From: Lingula anatina
Lineage: Eukaryota; Brachiopoda; Lingulata; Lingulida; Lingulidae
DNA length: 64,000 nucleotides
Direction: 5' to 3'
Assembly (NCBI RefSeq): GCF_001039355.2
Contig: NW_019775474.1
Span: 199,325 to 263,324 of the forward strand
The notes below the pieces were generated by a model. The model made no database searches. It saw only the letters and a list, made by a program, of their open reading frames with translations, and was not told where the DNA came from. Each line of letters begins with the position of its first letter. The stretch's first letter is position 1. The position numbers and the translations under genes were made by a program. Below, one piece after another: positions 37,901 to 49,400 of this stretch.

Positions 37901-40900
37901 TTCACAGTATCATACCCCGGAACAAATTTTTGAGATGAGATGCACTACTTTCCAACCCTGCTGAGAATCATCACTATCACATTGCGTACTAGGCAAGAGT
38001 GGTGTCGTGTCTGATACTTCGAAGCATGTACTGATACACACCTTGAAAACGGGTAGTGTGGTCCGATCTACTGGTGAATTCAGGATCATTCGGTGCCGAG
38101 TCTGGCAGTTGGGTATTGCAGCTAGTACGATGGTTTGTCTAAACGCTCCCTTTGAGACAACTTACTGTAGTTTCCAATGGTTATTTTTGATAGTCAACGA
38201 TAGAATTTTAACTCCGCCATCGAAGGAGTTCATGTTTTCATGGACCTAGTTTCTTTGTGGTAATATCATCTTAAACAAGCTTTTCATAAATTGTAATGAA
38301 ATGTTCATGGTACATGTAAGAGCCGATAAAAATCTGCACTGCATCGGGGTGTTTCTTTATTTTCAAAATGATTTTTATTGCCTTGCACGCATGAAGGTCT
38401 TCGATCAAGATTTGTGTACATCGTGTAACAAATATGATTTATTGTATAATCTGGCAGATTTTCCATTCCTGGCGCTTCCTTCAAACTAGGCTTCTTACGT
38501 TTATTTAAAAGTGTTGCCATAATCATATACACATAGTAGGCCTTTAAGTTCATCTGACGAACATGGCAACATTTTCAATCTTGGAATTGGACCGGTATTT
38601 GGGAACGGTAGTAAGAGAACTAGAAATCGCTAGAATCACTTACTCTAAGCTCAATTTCAAAAAGAATCCCAAGAAGCCCAAGGTTGCATCTTAACGCTCT
38701 CATAATATCGATGTCTGTGTCTTGGCTGAACTCTCTGACGTCCCCCCATCCATCAACCAGCCGCGCTCTCGTCATGAAGCCACCAATGGATGGTGCATTA
38801 CTGATAGCATTCTATGTGAAGAGATGAAAAATGGATCCGAGGCCAATGAAAATATTAAAATATTGTATCATGACAAAGAATTGTTCGTGAAATATACTAC
38901 GTGTACCTGGTGACCCAATTGGAGGTCAGCACTGGAGTCAGTTTACTGATCACCTCTTACACACACACCATTTGGGCTTGGCCATGTGGTCTACATGGGT
39001 CCCACTAAACCGGCAAGTGGGCAAAAGTTAATAATAATAATAATTTATTTTTCTATGGCGCATTCCATTAAAAATCTCAATGCGCCTTACAACATTCACT
39101 TAAAAGAGCTAAATAACACAATACTAATATAAGAACACATTACAATTTTAAAGGACTAAGAACTAATTTAAAGAACCAATTATTCATATTCTAAAATGAT
39201 AAGAAACTAAAGTGACAACATTTAAAATTAATCATAAAATTACAGTACACCTTATTAAAAACTAAAATTAACTATATGATAGTTACTGATAGGCTATTCT
39301 AAAAATATNNNNNNNNNNNNNCTTAGACCTTGATGTAAACCATATTAGTTCAGTTTTTCCATCATTTAGTGCTAGCATGTTTGTTTTCATCCAATTCCGG
39401 ATCTCAACTGGACAAGTTTCTATTGAGGTGATAGCCATGGAGCGATTACTTTCACTTGTGACATAAATTTGAGTGTCATCAGCAAAAATGACAGTGTTGA
39501 GACCATGTTTAACTATAATGTCTTCTATTGGTAGCATAAGAGCAATGGACCTAGCACAGACCCCTGAGGGACACCATACTCTAAAATAGTGGGCTCTGAT
39601 AGCATTTGTTGCATATATATTGGGTTTAACAATTGCCAATATAATACACAAAGTCCAAATAAAATCCCCAAAATGCACAAAAATTACATCAACCCGTATT
39701 TGAGTTCTGAGTTTCTAACTCTTGTAATGTTGATAGAGAAATATGAAATGTATAAATGACTAACGTGCATCGTATACGATAAATTAATAAATACATAAAT
39801 TCATTTCTGTACTGAAGCCAAACTTATAAAAGGCAGCATCATGTAATTAACTCATATCTTACATGTGATGCCGTGGCAATAGCGCCCCCTATCGTAGTGT
39901 CATAGATGAGGGGTCCTGGCGGGAAGGCGTAACCCTGTTTTTCCAGTTCACTTATCAACTCTCCCTGCGTAACTCCAGCAGCCACTGTCACCGACGAGAA
40001 TGGTCTGACTGTGCCGTCCAATGCCTGCGTCCCCTAAGGATGGTTTTAAAACAAAATGTATTGTTATTTTTATTAGTAATATAAAATTATTACAATATAG
40101 AATTAATCACAATTACACTGTATGTTGAATACAAAATTAAAAGACATTATTGTTTACGTCAAAAACAAACAATGCGCTATTTATTCTTTCTGTTGAAAAC
40201 CCAGTAAAAAGACGTAGGAAGAACTCAAAGATTTCTGGAACAGAATAACTGAAGATGGATGGTTTTAAAACGTAAGCATATCGTTATATTTTATGCCCTT
40301 TCCACAATGTAGGCCTACATACAAGTGAAATCGAGCGTTATACTTGCTAGTACATGTAAGTCTGGGATAACAGCATCACCTTCAAAAACGCATATCATCT
40401 ATTATTTTAAGCGTGCTTTGCGTGAAAGAGACAAATGCCATCCATGATTATCAATAAACTCTACGAACATGTACTTTCGTCTTTAAAGTTCAACTTTCTT
40501 GTAATTGTTATGTAGCCCATAACAACTTGCCAACTGACTAATACCACGTACATACATGTGTATATAATCCCTTGTGTCCAATGAAAGGTAGTCTACCAAG
40601 CTCGAATGATGAAAACAGAAAAAAAAGATCTAGAGGAAGTGGGATTTTAAAGCCCAGGATATCGCAACTGAAAATTGTTACAGGATATTTCACATCAAAG
40701 CCAGCATCACACGAAATAGTGTGCTCATTGAAAGGTAGTCTGCGAAGCTTAAATGATGACAACAGAAAAAGATCAAGATCAAGGGCTTTCAACATTTTTA
40801 TTTCACATCAATGCAGGCACCACACGAAAAATAGTAGTGAATTTCGAGGGACGTTTTTGAGCGGCATACAAGCTGACAGTTTTAAGATTATTATACATGT

Positions 40901-43745
40901 ACATGAGCTCTTTTTGTCAATGTATGGCAGAAACTGACATTTATTCAGGCTATTTTATCCACCATTTTGAAAGTCTATGTAATAACTTTAAATGGTTGAT
41001 TTAGTTTGTAAAATGACATGATAAAGACAGCTTTCAAGGAGGACCTTTTTTTTTCACAAGAAACAAAACTTCAGCAAGTCTCAATTTTACACATAGATAT
41101 CCCTCTGCAGTGGTATAAAATGATTACTTTATAGCAACGAAGGTACTAAAACGCGGTTATTTATCCTGAATTGAAGACGCCTTCAATTTTGGTTTTAAGA
41201 GACCAACTTCGGTCTAAATTTCCTTGGTGAAATCGGTCCCTGGATCCTTAGATGGAATATCCAGGGGTTTGTCCCGTGATGAATGTGTTCAAAAGACAAA
41301 TCAACAACTGGAATAAAACACATTAGCACTCACCTCCGGATGAAGAATTATCCTTTTTCCTTCATCAAGTATCAGTTGTGTTATATTTAAATTGATATGC
41401 CCACGGTCGGCCCAAATAGGTTCAGATGAATGCGCGCTTCCCACGCCGCGCACTTGTCGCCGGCACTGCAGAGCAGCACGTACCGTTCTTTGTACCTATA
41501 GCAGAAAAATAAAATCCTAAAGCTATTAACACTAGTTGCATAATCATCATGCATGTCATACCTTCTTTAAACGGCATTTATGTTTTTCAGAACTACAATA
41601 AAGGAGGTTAATGTACATGTATGTTTTGGAATTTTTAGGTAAGTCTTAATGGTCATTGTCAGTCAATAATTTTTACAATACGACACTCAAGTATAAAATG
41701 CAATAGTTAAAAGAAAGTTCCATACTAAAGTATTATTACATCATTACCCAGTATATCATTTTGGCTTTTAAAGATATACACATCTATGAAACCTAAAGCA
41801 AAGGGAGTTAATGCATTGCCTATCTTTTATACGAGTTAAAAATCATCGTTGCATACCTGAAATCGAAAATATATACAATGCGGAATCTAAATGTTGGGGC
41901 TTAAAAAATATAAATATTTAAAATGTGTGTTCAGTCAGTTACAATTTTACGTAATCGTATCAAAGCTCAAATTAAAAACCTAAAGGGCGGATAGAATCAA
42001 TAAACCACGGTTTCTATGATCGTTAAAACATCATGACGTCAGATGAAAATAATGCACATACCTCCTCAGCTGACTTTGGTTTCGCCACGAACACGTGATC
42101 ATAACTGACGAGTTTCTCCCAGTTAGTAAAGGACTCTAGTTGGACAATCGGCGATGGTCCAATAAAATCCTGCAGGCATTTCTGTATACCCAAAAACTCG
42201 GACGGCGTAGATATATCTGACAAATATAACGGATTCAAAGCAAGTTTGCGTGGAGTTTAAAGCGGTGGAAGAACATAGGGTTTGTGTGCAAAAGAATAGA
42301 TTCAACCGTCTTCATTGATTGGAATATGGAATAGTGTCCCTGTTTCATAAAAAAAAAAAAAAAAAAAAACGTTCATGCTATTTAACTACTATGCATTTAT
42401 CTTGAACTGAAATAGATCAGATTTATGGTCTTAAAATTAGACCTACTTTCTGGCTATAGATATTTTGTGATACCAGCCCCTGGGCCTACTTGTACCTTCT
42501 ACGAGGGCCACAGATCAATTTTTCACTAGATATTCACAGATATGTTTCTGGCTAATTCATAGCACATTTCTACACTGTGAAGTGCACATACATGTAATTA
42601 ATATGGCCTTGATATAGGGCATCCTGGGCCTATTTTGCAAGTAAAGTTGCTCGTGACGTGACACGCTACCCCTTTATAGCAGCTTTCAGTGCGAGTTCTC
42701 AGGTGGGAGCATTTTTATTAGAGGCGACCAGAAAACAGATTCTTAGACCGATCTCTTCACACAATAGTATCTTTAAAATATCAAATGTGTAAGACATTTT
42801 ACATCCCATTTCAGTGATCAGTTTTAAAGATATTTAACTTTCCATTTCAGGAAAATTTTCAGGCTGAAAATGTAGTAACGTCACTTAAAAGGGGTCTACA
42901 CGACAACTCTGTTGTGTTCTAATAATCGCCCTATTTATCACCAAATAAGGAAAAAATCAACTCACAGTTTATGAAACGGAGACGAAAAAATATGTGGTTT
43001 CAATACTCAGTGCTTCTGTAGGAAATTTAGACCTCTTTTCAATCTGTGCTTCCCACCGATGAGTAGCAACCCGCAGGTGAACGCTTTATTGCGTAATACG
43101 CAAAATATAACAATGAAAAATGTTTTTTGTTGTTTACTGGGTCGAATAAATAGTATGGCAGCGATTTACATGTACTTTGTACTCAGGTAATTTAAAAGCA
43201 GCTCACATATAAGGGTACACTGTTTTAAAAAATGCACCTCAAAGACACACACACACACACACACACACACATAAACCTACACACATATGTCCTCGAGAAG
43301 AGAAGACAATAGTTTCGATTCTAAATTAACTATCGACTGCAAGTACCTTTGTAAGACTGAGCATTGCCTGCTTATTCTCTGTCAAGTCCAGTATATCGAG
43401 GGACTAATCATGGGCTTCAGAGCGACGAAGGGACTATTCCCACGCTTTCATATATTGATCATTGTTATCATCAAAACTTTCATGACATGTGGTCTTATGA
43501 CATTCAACTTTGATGAGAAAACAGTTTCATTAGCTCTGTATGTATCAAATTAAATCATTGTTTTTCTTTTTATCAAATTTAATATGCATGCGGGGGAATT
43601 AAGTCACCGTCCCTTTCGATCCATTCCTCGTCGTGGTCTTAAGGTGCATTGGGCAGAAAACGAAGTCCCCGACCTAGCTTTACGATAGCTTACCTGGATT
43701 GAATAGCATGCAGGCATAAATGCACGACAACGCAGGAACAACCAT
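34628..43745 (-). CDS. FAD-dependent sugar-lactone-oxidase-like protein, copy 1 (536 aa)
   Basis: The protein has the layout of the vanillyl-alcohol-oxidase / D-arabinono-lactone-oxidase superfamily (gulonolactone and alditol oxidases), which oxidises sugar lactones or alditols with FAD. Exons in order: 43745-43694, 42216-42062, 41495-41334, 40033-39863, 38811-38644, 37577-37360, 36855-36777, 36017-35865, 35376-35143, 34846-34628 (TGA). VRGVGSAHSSE at residues 85-95 places His91 where gulonolactone oxidase binds FAD covalently. VTVAAGVTQGEL and TIGGAIATASH belong to the FAD domain. PHWGK (478-482) and the ending LDPLGVFTDD match the C-terminal catalytic module. It is the most diverged copy, with a longer exon 4 and a different tail. 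Intron 4 carries a LINE fragment and a gap. The exact substrate is unknown. Confidence 0.85.
34964..35019 (+). repeat. (ATA)n trinucleotide microsatellite
   Basis: An almost perfect AAT repeat in the last intron of lactone-oxidase-like copy 1. It produces an artefactual isoleucine-rich open frame on the minus strand. Confidence 0.93.
36118..36151 (-). ncRNA. Hammerhead-ribozyme-like core, possible Penelope-like element remnant
   Basis: Read on the minus strand, CTGATGA (36150-36144) is followed by a short GTC...GAC stem and then GAAA (36124-36121). This is the conserved spacing of a hammerhead core. Penelope-like retroelements are known to carry such motifs. The flanking stem I and the cleavage triplet are not convincing by eye and there is no neighbouring reverse transcriptase, so activity is doubtful. 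It lies in intron 7 of lactone-oxidase-like copy 1. Confidence 0.3.
36162..36238. repeat. Two overlapping perfect inverted repeats
   Basis: A 9-bp pair, GTGATAGGT (36162-36170) with ACCTATCAC (36177-36185), overlaps a 15-bp pair, ACCTATCACCCCCTC (36177-36191) with its exact complement at 36224-36238. The shared middle arm can pair with only one partner at a time, so two alternative hairpins exclude each other. CCCCTCGAGGGG inside is also palindromic. It sits next to the hammerhead-like core. Confidence 0.9.
36675..36701 (+). repeat. 27-base poly-G run
   Basis: An uninterrupted G homopolymer in intron 7 of lactone-oxidase-like copy 1, close to exon 7 (36777-36855). Long G runs are rare in animal genomes and hard to sequence. 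It yields a false proline-rich frame on the minus strand. Confidence 0.95.
39028..39665 (-). mobile_element. Non-LTR retrotransposon fragment with the reverse-transcriptase catalytic motif
   Basis: It sits in intron 4 of lactone-oxidase-like copy 1. The minus strand encodes GVPQGSVLGPLL (reverse-transcriptase domain 4), then after a frameshift VIFADDTQIYVTS (the catalytic YADD-type box) and MLALNDGKTELIWF. Its 3' part carries a GCGC-rich tail and a (TTA)n repeat like the element at 5268-6015, so both belong to the same or sister families. A run of 13 Ns at 39309-39321 separates the two parts. The element is dead. Confidence 0.85.
39309..39321. other. 13-base run of N (assembly gap)
   Basis: The gap falls inside the LINE fragment in intron 4 of lactone-oxidase-like copy 1. 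It probably replaces repeat sequence the assembler could not resolve. No coding exon is affected. Confidence 0.95.
43245..43271 (+). repeat. (CA)n microsatellite
   Basis: A perfect CA dinucleotide run in intron 1 of lactone-oxidase-like copy 1, with no further structure. Confidence 0.93.
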
Positions 43746-44880
43746 ACTTGGTCCTTCCCCTGGCAAATCCTATGCTCTACACAGTGTCTTTAGCCCCGTA
43801 ACTAGAAAGCATCACGTATTGCGAAGAGCGATATCACATAGAGGCTACAATGAATTATGTAGGGCGAGTATGGGCGAGTTATGGAATCAAGACGCTTGCG
43901 CGATGCTTTACAGCTAAGGGGCCTTGGTCTCTAAAAAGTATGTTCACTGAACCGGTGTAATGCCACAACAGGAGGCGCACTTGTTACAGCGCAAAATTGA
44001 CGGTGGCAACTTTCGGTTGCAAAAATATGTGCATTTGATGTCGTGTAATTTTGTTTACGCTTTTAAGCACACATGCAGTTCAAAATGTTTAAATGAGAAG
44101 CTTGCCGATACGTGTGGATACTATGCATTTTGGGGAGTTAAAAGTAGCAGTGGCCTGGAATTTTGAATTTTAAAGTTTAAAATTCCTTTTAATGAGCGTT
44201 TAAATTAGCGCATTCTTTGATAATTTCTGCAGCGAAACAGTACTTAAACAGCTACACTGCCTCATGCATACGTGATCGGTAAATATGAAATTGTTTCTCA
44301 AAGCCGGCAGTTAATATTCGTCAGTTAAATATCGTCTCTACGATCAGGTAGTTGATACCCAGATACGACGAAAAATAGTTAAAGGAGATCGATTTTACAT
44401 AACTACTTACAATGGTTTCTATTGGTATCTAACGTAAATAAGTTTTTACATTATATAAGATATTTAAAAGCGATAAAAGTTTTTAATCCTGCAACATGCT
44501 TTGTAGTCATAACAACATCGCATTTAAGTCTTCCGTTAGATTTATACAGTATGTGGCTGTTATTGCGTGCATCTTTTTTGGTCACGGGCTATCTTTATCA
44601 TCGTAATTTATGTCCATGTATTATTTCAGCAACGCACCTATTGTTGTGTGACAGTTGTGGGACAGTTTCATCGGCCATAAAGATAATAGTCATTCTGTCG
44701 TGTCGACCTTAGCGCTTGACCAAGTAAAAAATTATTGCCATATTGATAGCTGTAATGAAGACTATCACGACAGAGACCTTCGCTCGGTCTTGGACATAAT
44801 AACGATATACACTGTATGTCCAAGGCTCAGTAAAGCATCAAGGTTGTATGTTTAAACAGTACTTAATGATTACCATGGGA

Positions 44881-44916
44881 CTGATATCACCCTGTGCGTG
44901 CACGTGGTGATATCAG
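44881..44916. repeat. Inverted repeat, 11-bp perfect arms
   Basis: CTGATATCACC (44881-44891) pairs exactly with GGTGATATCAG (44906-44916). The 14-base loop contains CGTGCACG, itself a palindrome. It is the first of four hairpin-forming units in 420 bases. Confidence 0.9.
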
Positions 44917-44964
44917 CGCAGTAATTATATTCAGAATCAGTATGTAGTGAACCATTAATTTATT

Positions 44965-45042
44965 AGTACTGATAGTCTTCTAAATTTACATACATGAGAT
45001 ATGCATGTCTCATGTATGCAAATTTAGAAGACTATCAGTACT
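44965..45042. repeat. Long hairpin, 35-bp arms with one mismatch
   Basis: The arm 44965-44999 is the reverse complement of 45008-45042 except for one A/G difference. The eight-base spacer is TATGCATG. The near-perfect arms indicate recent origin. No flanking target duplication is obvious. Confidence 0.93.
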
Positions 45043-45046
45043 TTCC

Positions 45047-45170
45047 TACCCTCTACCTGGGCCACAGATTGACTTTTCACAGGATGTTCAAAGATGTGTC
45101 TTAAGATAAATAGACGGTTATTTTTCTCTCCCATTTTACGCTATATAATCCGCCACCCTGGTAGAGGGTA
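45047..45170. mobile_element. 124-bp foldback element with TACCCTCTACC termini
   Basis: The left end TACCCTCTACCTGGG and the right end (reverse complement TACCCTCTACCAGGG) form a 15-bp terminal inverted repeat. Related sequence occurs singly near 21352, 30565 and 42489, so this is an interspersed family. It has no coding capacity and starts four bases after the preceding hairpin. Confidence 0.6.
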
Positions 45171-45210
45171 CGATTCCCCTTTGTATGCACATACATGTAT
45201 GGCAAAGAAT

Positions 45211-45299
45211 GCACTGCTACCCCCAAATCCGATATACACGATAGCGTGCCTCGTCGTCGCTTGGGATGCTATCGTGTATATCGGGCTTGTGGGCAGTGC
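45211..45299. repeat. Imperfect hairpin with arms of at least 32 bp
   Basis: The arm 45211-45245 pairs with 45268-45299. The inner part CGATATACACGATAGC is perfect, the outer part has a few mismatches and a small length difference, and weaker pairing extends outwards. It is the fourth inverted repeat of the cluster. Confidence 0.85.
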
Positions 45300-46095
45300 A
45301 TTGTTTGGTACACATTATACATATATTCTGTATATAAATCAGGCTGAGTGTAATGATGGCTCGACTGCAGAGGTTTGGCAAACGACCTATAGGTAGATGC
45401 AGATATCTACAATTGCCTTGACCTACCGTAGGACCCATTAGATGCAGCAATTGTCCAACATTGAGCTTATGAATAAAAACTTTATCGGTTAAAAATATCA
45501 GTGATGGCCAGATTGTATCAAGGGAAAGCTGAAGTGTTATGTATAACAACAATATACCTTAATGCTAATCGAACCAGCACACGCGTTTTCTTTAAACTCA
45601 TCGCTACTTTCTGCCTACTGGCTTGTGATTTTAATTGCCCCAATTTCTATAAACCGAATTTTGTCACATTTTAATGTTTAGTAGTAATAGTTTATTATCT
45701 GTTACGGCGTGACAACAAATATTAAGCATACAATGCACAAGAAAAACCACACAAAAGTGCATAGAGATTATTAAAAATGATGCTTATAACGATATTATAC
45801 ATGTACCGGTACATACCGCCGATATTATTACACAGAATCCATAACAACTTTCACAGGACCGTTACATTACTCATATACACTGTTGAAGTTGAACAACTGA
45901 TACTGCTCTCTCAGTTTTTTAGTCAGAGAACATTCAAACAGTACATCTCTACATGTAGACAATGCAAATGTGCGATATGTGAAAAAAGAGTCGCATGCAC
46001 GTTGATTGCTTATGGATACATATTTCATGTATTTCAGAAATCGACAACTTAACTGCCCCATTACGTAACTGATTACTGTTCGTGGTCTGTTTGAA

Positions 46096-46400
46096 TCACT
46101 GTTTGGTTATATCAAATAATTCTCTCAAGAAAACGTTGGTGAACACCCCAGAAGGATCAAGTTCTCTTTGGACGGCCTTAAATTTATCCAAGTTGTCGCC
46201 GTAACTGGACCTCAGGCGTTCCTTTAAGGCTGGGAATACGTGAAGTTCTTTTCCCCAGTGAGGTCTCCCGTACTGACCAAGCTTATCCCATTCCGTCACA
46301 AGCTGAAAAAAATTGTCGTTTTCATTCAATTTTGTTGACATTAGGGTATTTTACATATTTAGATTAGTACGTCTATAAGTGCACCAAATAAGTAGGCTTA

Positions 46401-46434
<34 letters not shown>

Positions 46435-49400
46435 CATGAATGTACCATGCTTGATTCGCTTAGCTATATACGCTTGTTACATACAGTTACAAATTGTTCG
46501 TGGTACCAGCACGAAACAAATGGAATGCTATTCCGGTTTCATTGTGTAGCATTTCTCTCCCTTAGGCTTCTAAAACGAACTAAAGACACATCTTTCAATG
46601 GAATTTCATAATTGAATTTTTTTACAATTATTTCATGATTTCACGTTTTAAATGGGCTTTCATTTGACAAAAAGGTTGATATTATTAGGATTTTATATTC
46701 TAAAAACTAAGTTAATATTTGTGAATATTCATCAATACTTTAATTTTGTCAACCATGGTGAGGAAATTAAAAAAAATGTTTACATCCTCATTAAAATTAA
46801 TTTTTTTGCTATATGAATTTAATGCTCATAGAAAACAAGTCGATACATACGGTTGTTTCGAATGCATGGAACCGCATTAATTCCGATGTGGTAGTTGGTC
46901 TGTTATGAATGTGAAAAGATGCATAATGACCGAACTCTCCAGCCTTTCCATGTTCCCTATGACCCCCAGTCTCAGACTCTGTACAGAGGAGGCAGTCTGC
47001 CCCTTTGAACCATCTGAACAATGCCTCCTGCATTGGCTGTATACCCTTCAGGTAGGACGCTCTATTCAACAAGGACGATAAAGCCTGAATATAAAGACGA
47101 ATTTACGTCACAGATGTACTGGCTATGCATCTGTACTTTTCTTGCAGGTGATAAGGTAGTAATTTTCTATTTATAAATAGGGGCGTAGTTTGGATAATCA
47201 TTTCAAAAACTATTTTATCGGCCGGTGGGGTGGTGAGTGAGTGAGTGGGGCAGTTTAACTTCACGTGGTTTCGACAGACGTGGATAAAGAGTCAATATAA
47301 TAATAATAATAATAATAGAACAGTTTATCAACACAAGAATGGCATGCATGCAAATTCACAATGCAGAATAGAGAAGAAAATATAAGGTAATTTTGTTGAA
47401 TAATTTTTGTGAGTTCCTTTTGTCTAACCCGTAAAGCCGCTGACCCTGTGGTGAAATTAGGATCAGCGATCGTGTACTCCATATTGGTAACTTCCGGGAC
47501 TCCGTCAATGGAGACGTGCGCCGCTTGGGTGAGGTTTTGTACAACGGATACAGGAAAAGAGAGCTCGTCTTTGAACACATCCTAGTAAAATTGAAAGTAA
47601 AGTGTTATTCCTTTTCTATCCCCCCTTTTTGTACACCAGGACTACCAATGTAAGACAATAAACCAGAGCAGTTGATAATACAACGCCATAATGTAAAATG
47701 TGACGTTTTTCACAATATTAATGCGATGTCAATCCTATCAATTAAAAACAAACCAATCTTGCATTTTCTTACAGGCTTTGGTGCCAGCACTTTACTCTTC
47801 ATCACCTTTGTACATTTATATCCTGTCGAGTTCTAAATGTACTATTTTTACCGTTGAGAGTGAAATACAGCTACAACCATCATTATTTCGAAAGTAGCTA
47901 AAAAATCTAAATTCTCAGAATCTCAGAAATCTAAACCCCCAAAACGTATTTATGAATCATAATATGTGACACATTACGATAAGATCAATTCTAGGGATTT
48001 AAAACAAAGAGAAGAGATGTAGCTCATTTTCCGGAAAATTAATATTTTGCTAAATTAGGCCTTTAGTGTGGCTTTAAAACAGAAATACCTGACTAAGAGA
48101 GACAACCGTGACGTCTGGGACGGAGGAGGGCCTTTCGTCTTCAAAATTCATCTTGATAGTCGTTGGGTTCATGACCCTTGAAATGTAATGGGATGTGATA
48201 AGAATTACTCTTGAAATAAAACCATCCTCCTTTAATGAAATGTTTACTTTGTGTTTTATGTTAGATTGCAATTTCTGTGTTTGGGATGGAAAAGACCCCT
48301 TTCAAGTGTATAAAACTGTTTTGCGTAACCCCATGTAGTTAAAGTCGTTTACTGCTCTCTTCGCAACTATTTGTCACCGTTAATGTGTTAACACACAGCT
48401 GACTGAAGGCATTCCTTTCTTGCCATTATATCGTCATTGTAACCCTTACAAAATATAGGCAATGTGGCTGTAATGAACCCTGTATAATGATGGTAGGCCA
48501 GAAAAAGAAGAAAACAAAAGACCAACACTATCAACACAACAAACACAGAACGTTACCAAAACGTTTTTTCGGTCATATAAACGTTATTTCAACGTTATAA
48601 TAACATTCTGTATTTGCTGGGAATATGACTTAATAGGCAGACATATTGCATATATTTCAACATTTTCTTTTTTTCAGTTGTTGCATGAAGGAAGGGGATG
48701 TATTGGACCTTTAAGCATTTATATTTCCAAATGCTATGGAATAAGGTTTTTATACATGAAGTACTGTTATACCTAAATGAACTACTATAATTAAATGAAA
48801 AAAAATTAAAGAAGGCATCCTTATATTCGAATGACATGTAGTGAAGTGTTTCAGATGAATATACGTCAAATAAATAGATAAATAAGTGAAATGAATTGCA
48901 GGTATTTTAAACCAAGTAGATATCTGGCATTTTGAGTACAAACAAATATTGTAAACAGTTCTGGGCATAGATAAATAGAAACACCGTTACCATATCAGCA
49001 CTAAATCATTCCTGCTGTCCCAACTTTTTGGTACTCTTCCTGTACGCAACACTGCTCTGGCTTCTTCTTCCGTAAGTGAGTTGTACGGTGCGTAAAACAT
49101 ATTCACGAAGTAATTTTCCGGTACGAGATCCCGAATAAAGGCTGGACTAAATAAGTTCCGAAGTGGTGTGAAGGCGGTTTGGACGTTTACTTGTACCTGC
49201 TGGATAACCTGGAAGTAATATTTTAAAACAGGGCCACATAATACCTTTAGCTCGAAAATTTGCCTCAGAATGTTAGAAACTTTAGACAAAAAACTTCAGT
49301 TCAGGATAAATTCCAAAGCAGTTCACTGAAATAAAATAAGTGTTGGTCTGACACAAACTGTGTATTATCAGTCAGCAATTAAATATGTACAATAGTTCAT

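Larger units (their letters stand above)
43746..46095. other. Intergenic DNA between lactone-oxidase-like copies 1 and 2
   Basis: No exon is recognised. The region holds the upstream flank of copy 1, where its promoter should lie, and the four inverted repeats of 44881-45299. Open frames here are short, lack splice-consistent neighbours and do not resemble known proteins. Confidence 0.5.

Noticed and set aside
43287-44855. Several plus-strand frames of 60-100 residues
   Set aside because: No recognisable domains and no splice partners. They overlap intron 1 of copy 1 or the intergenic region and look like chance frames.
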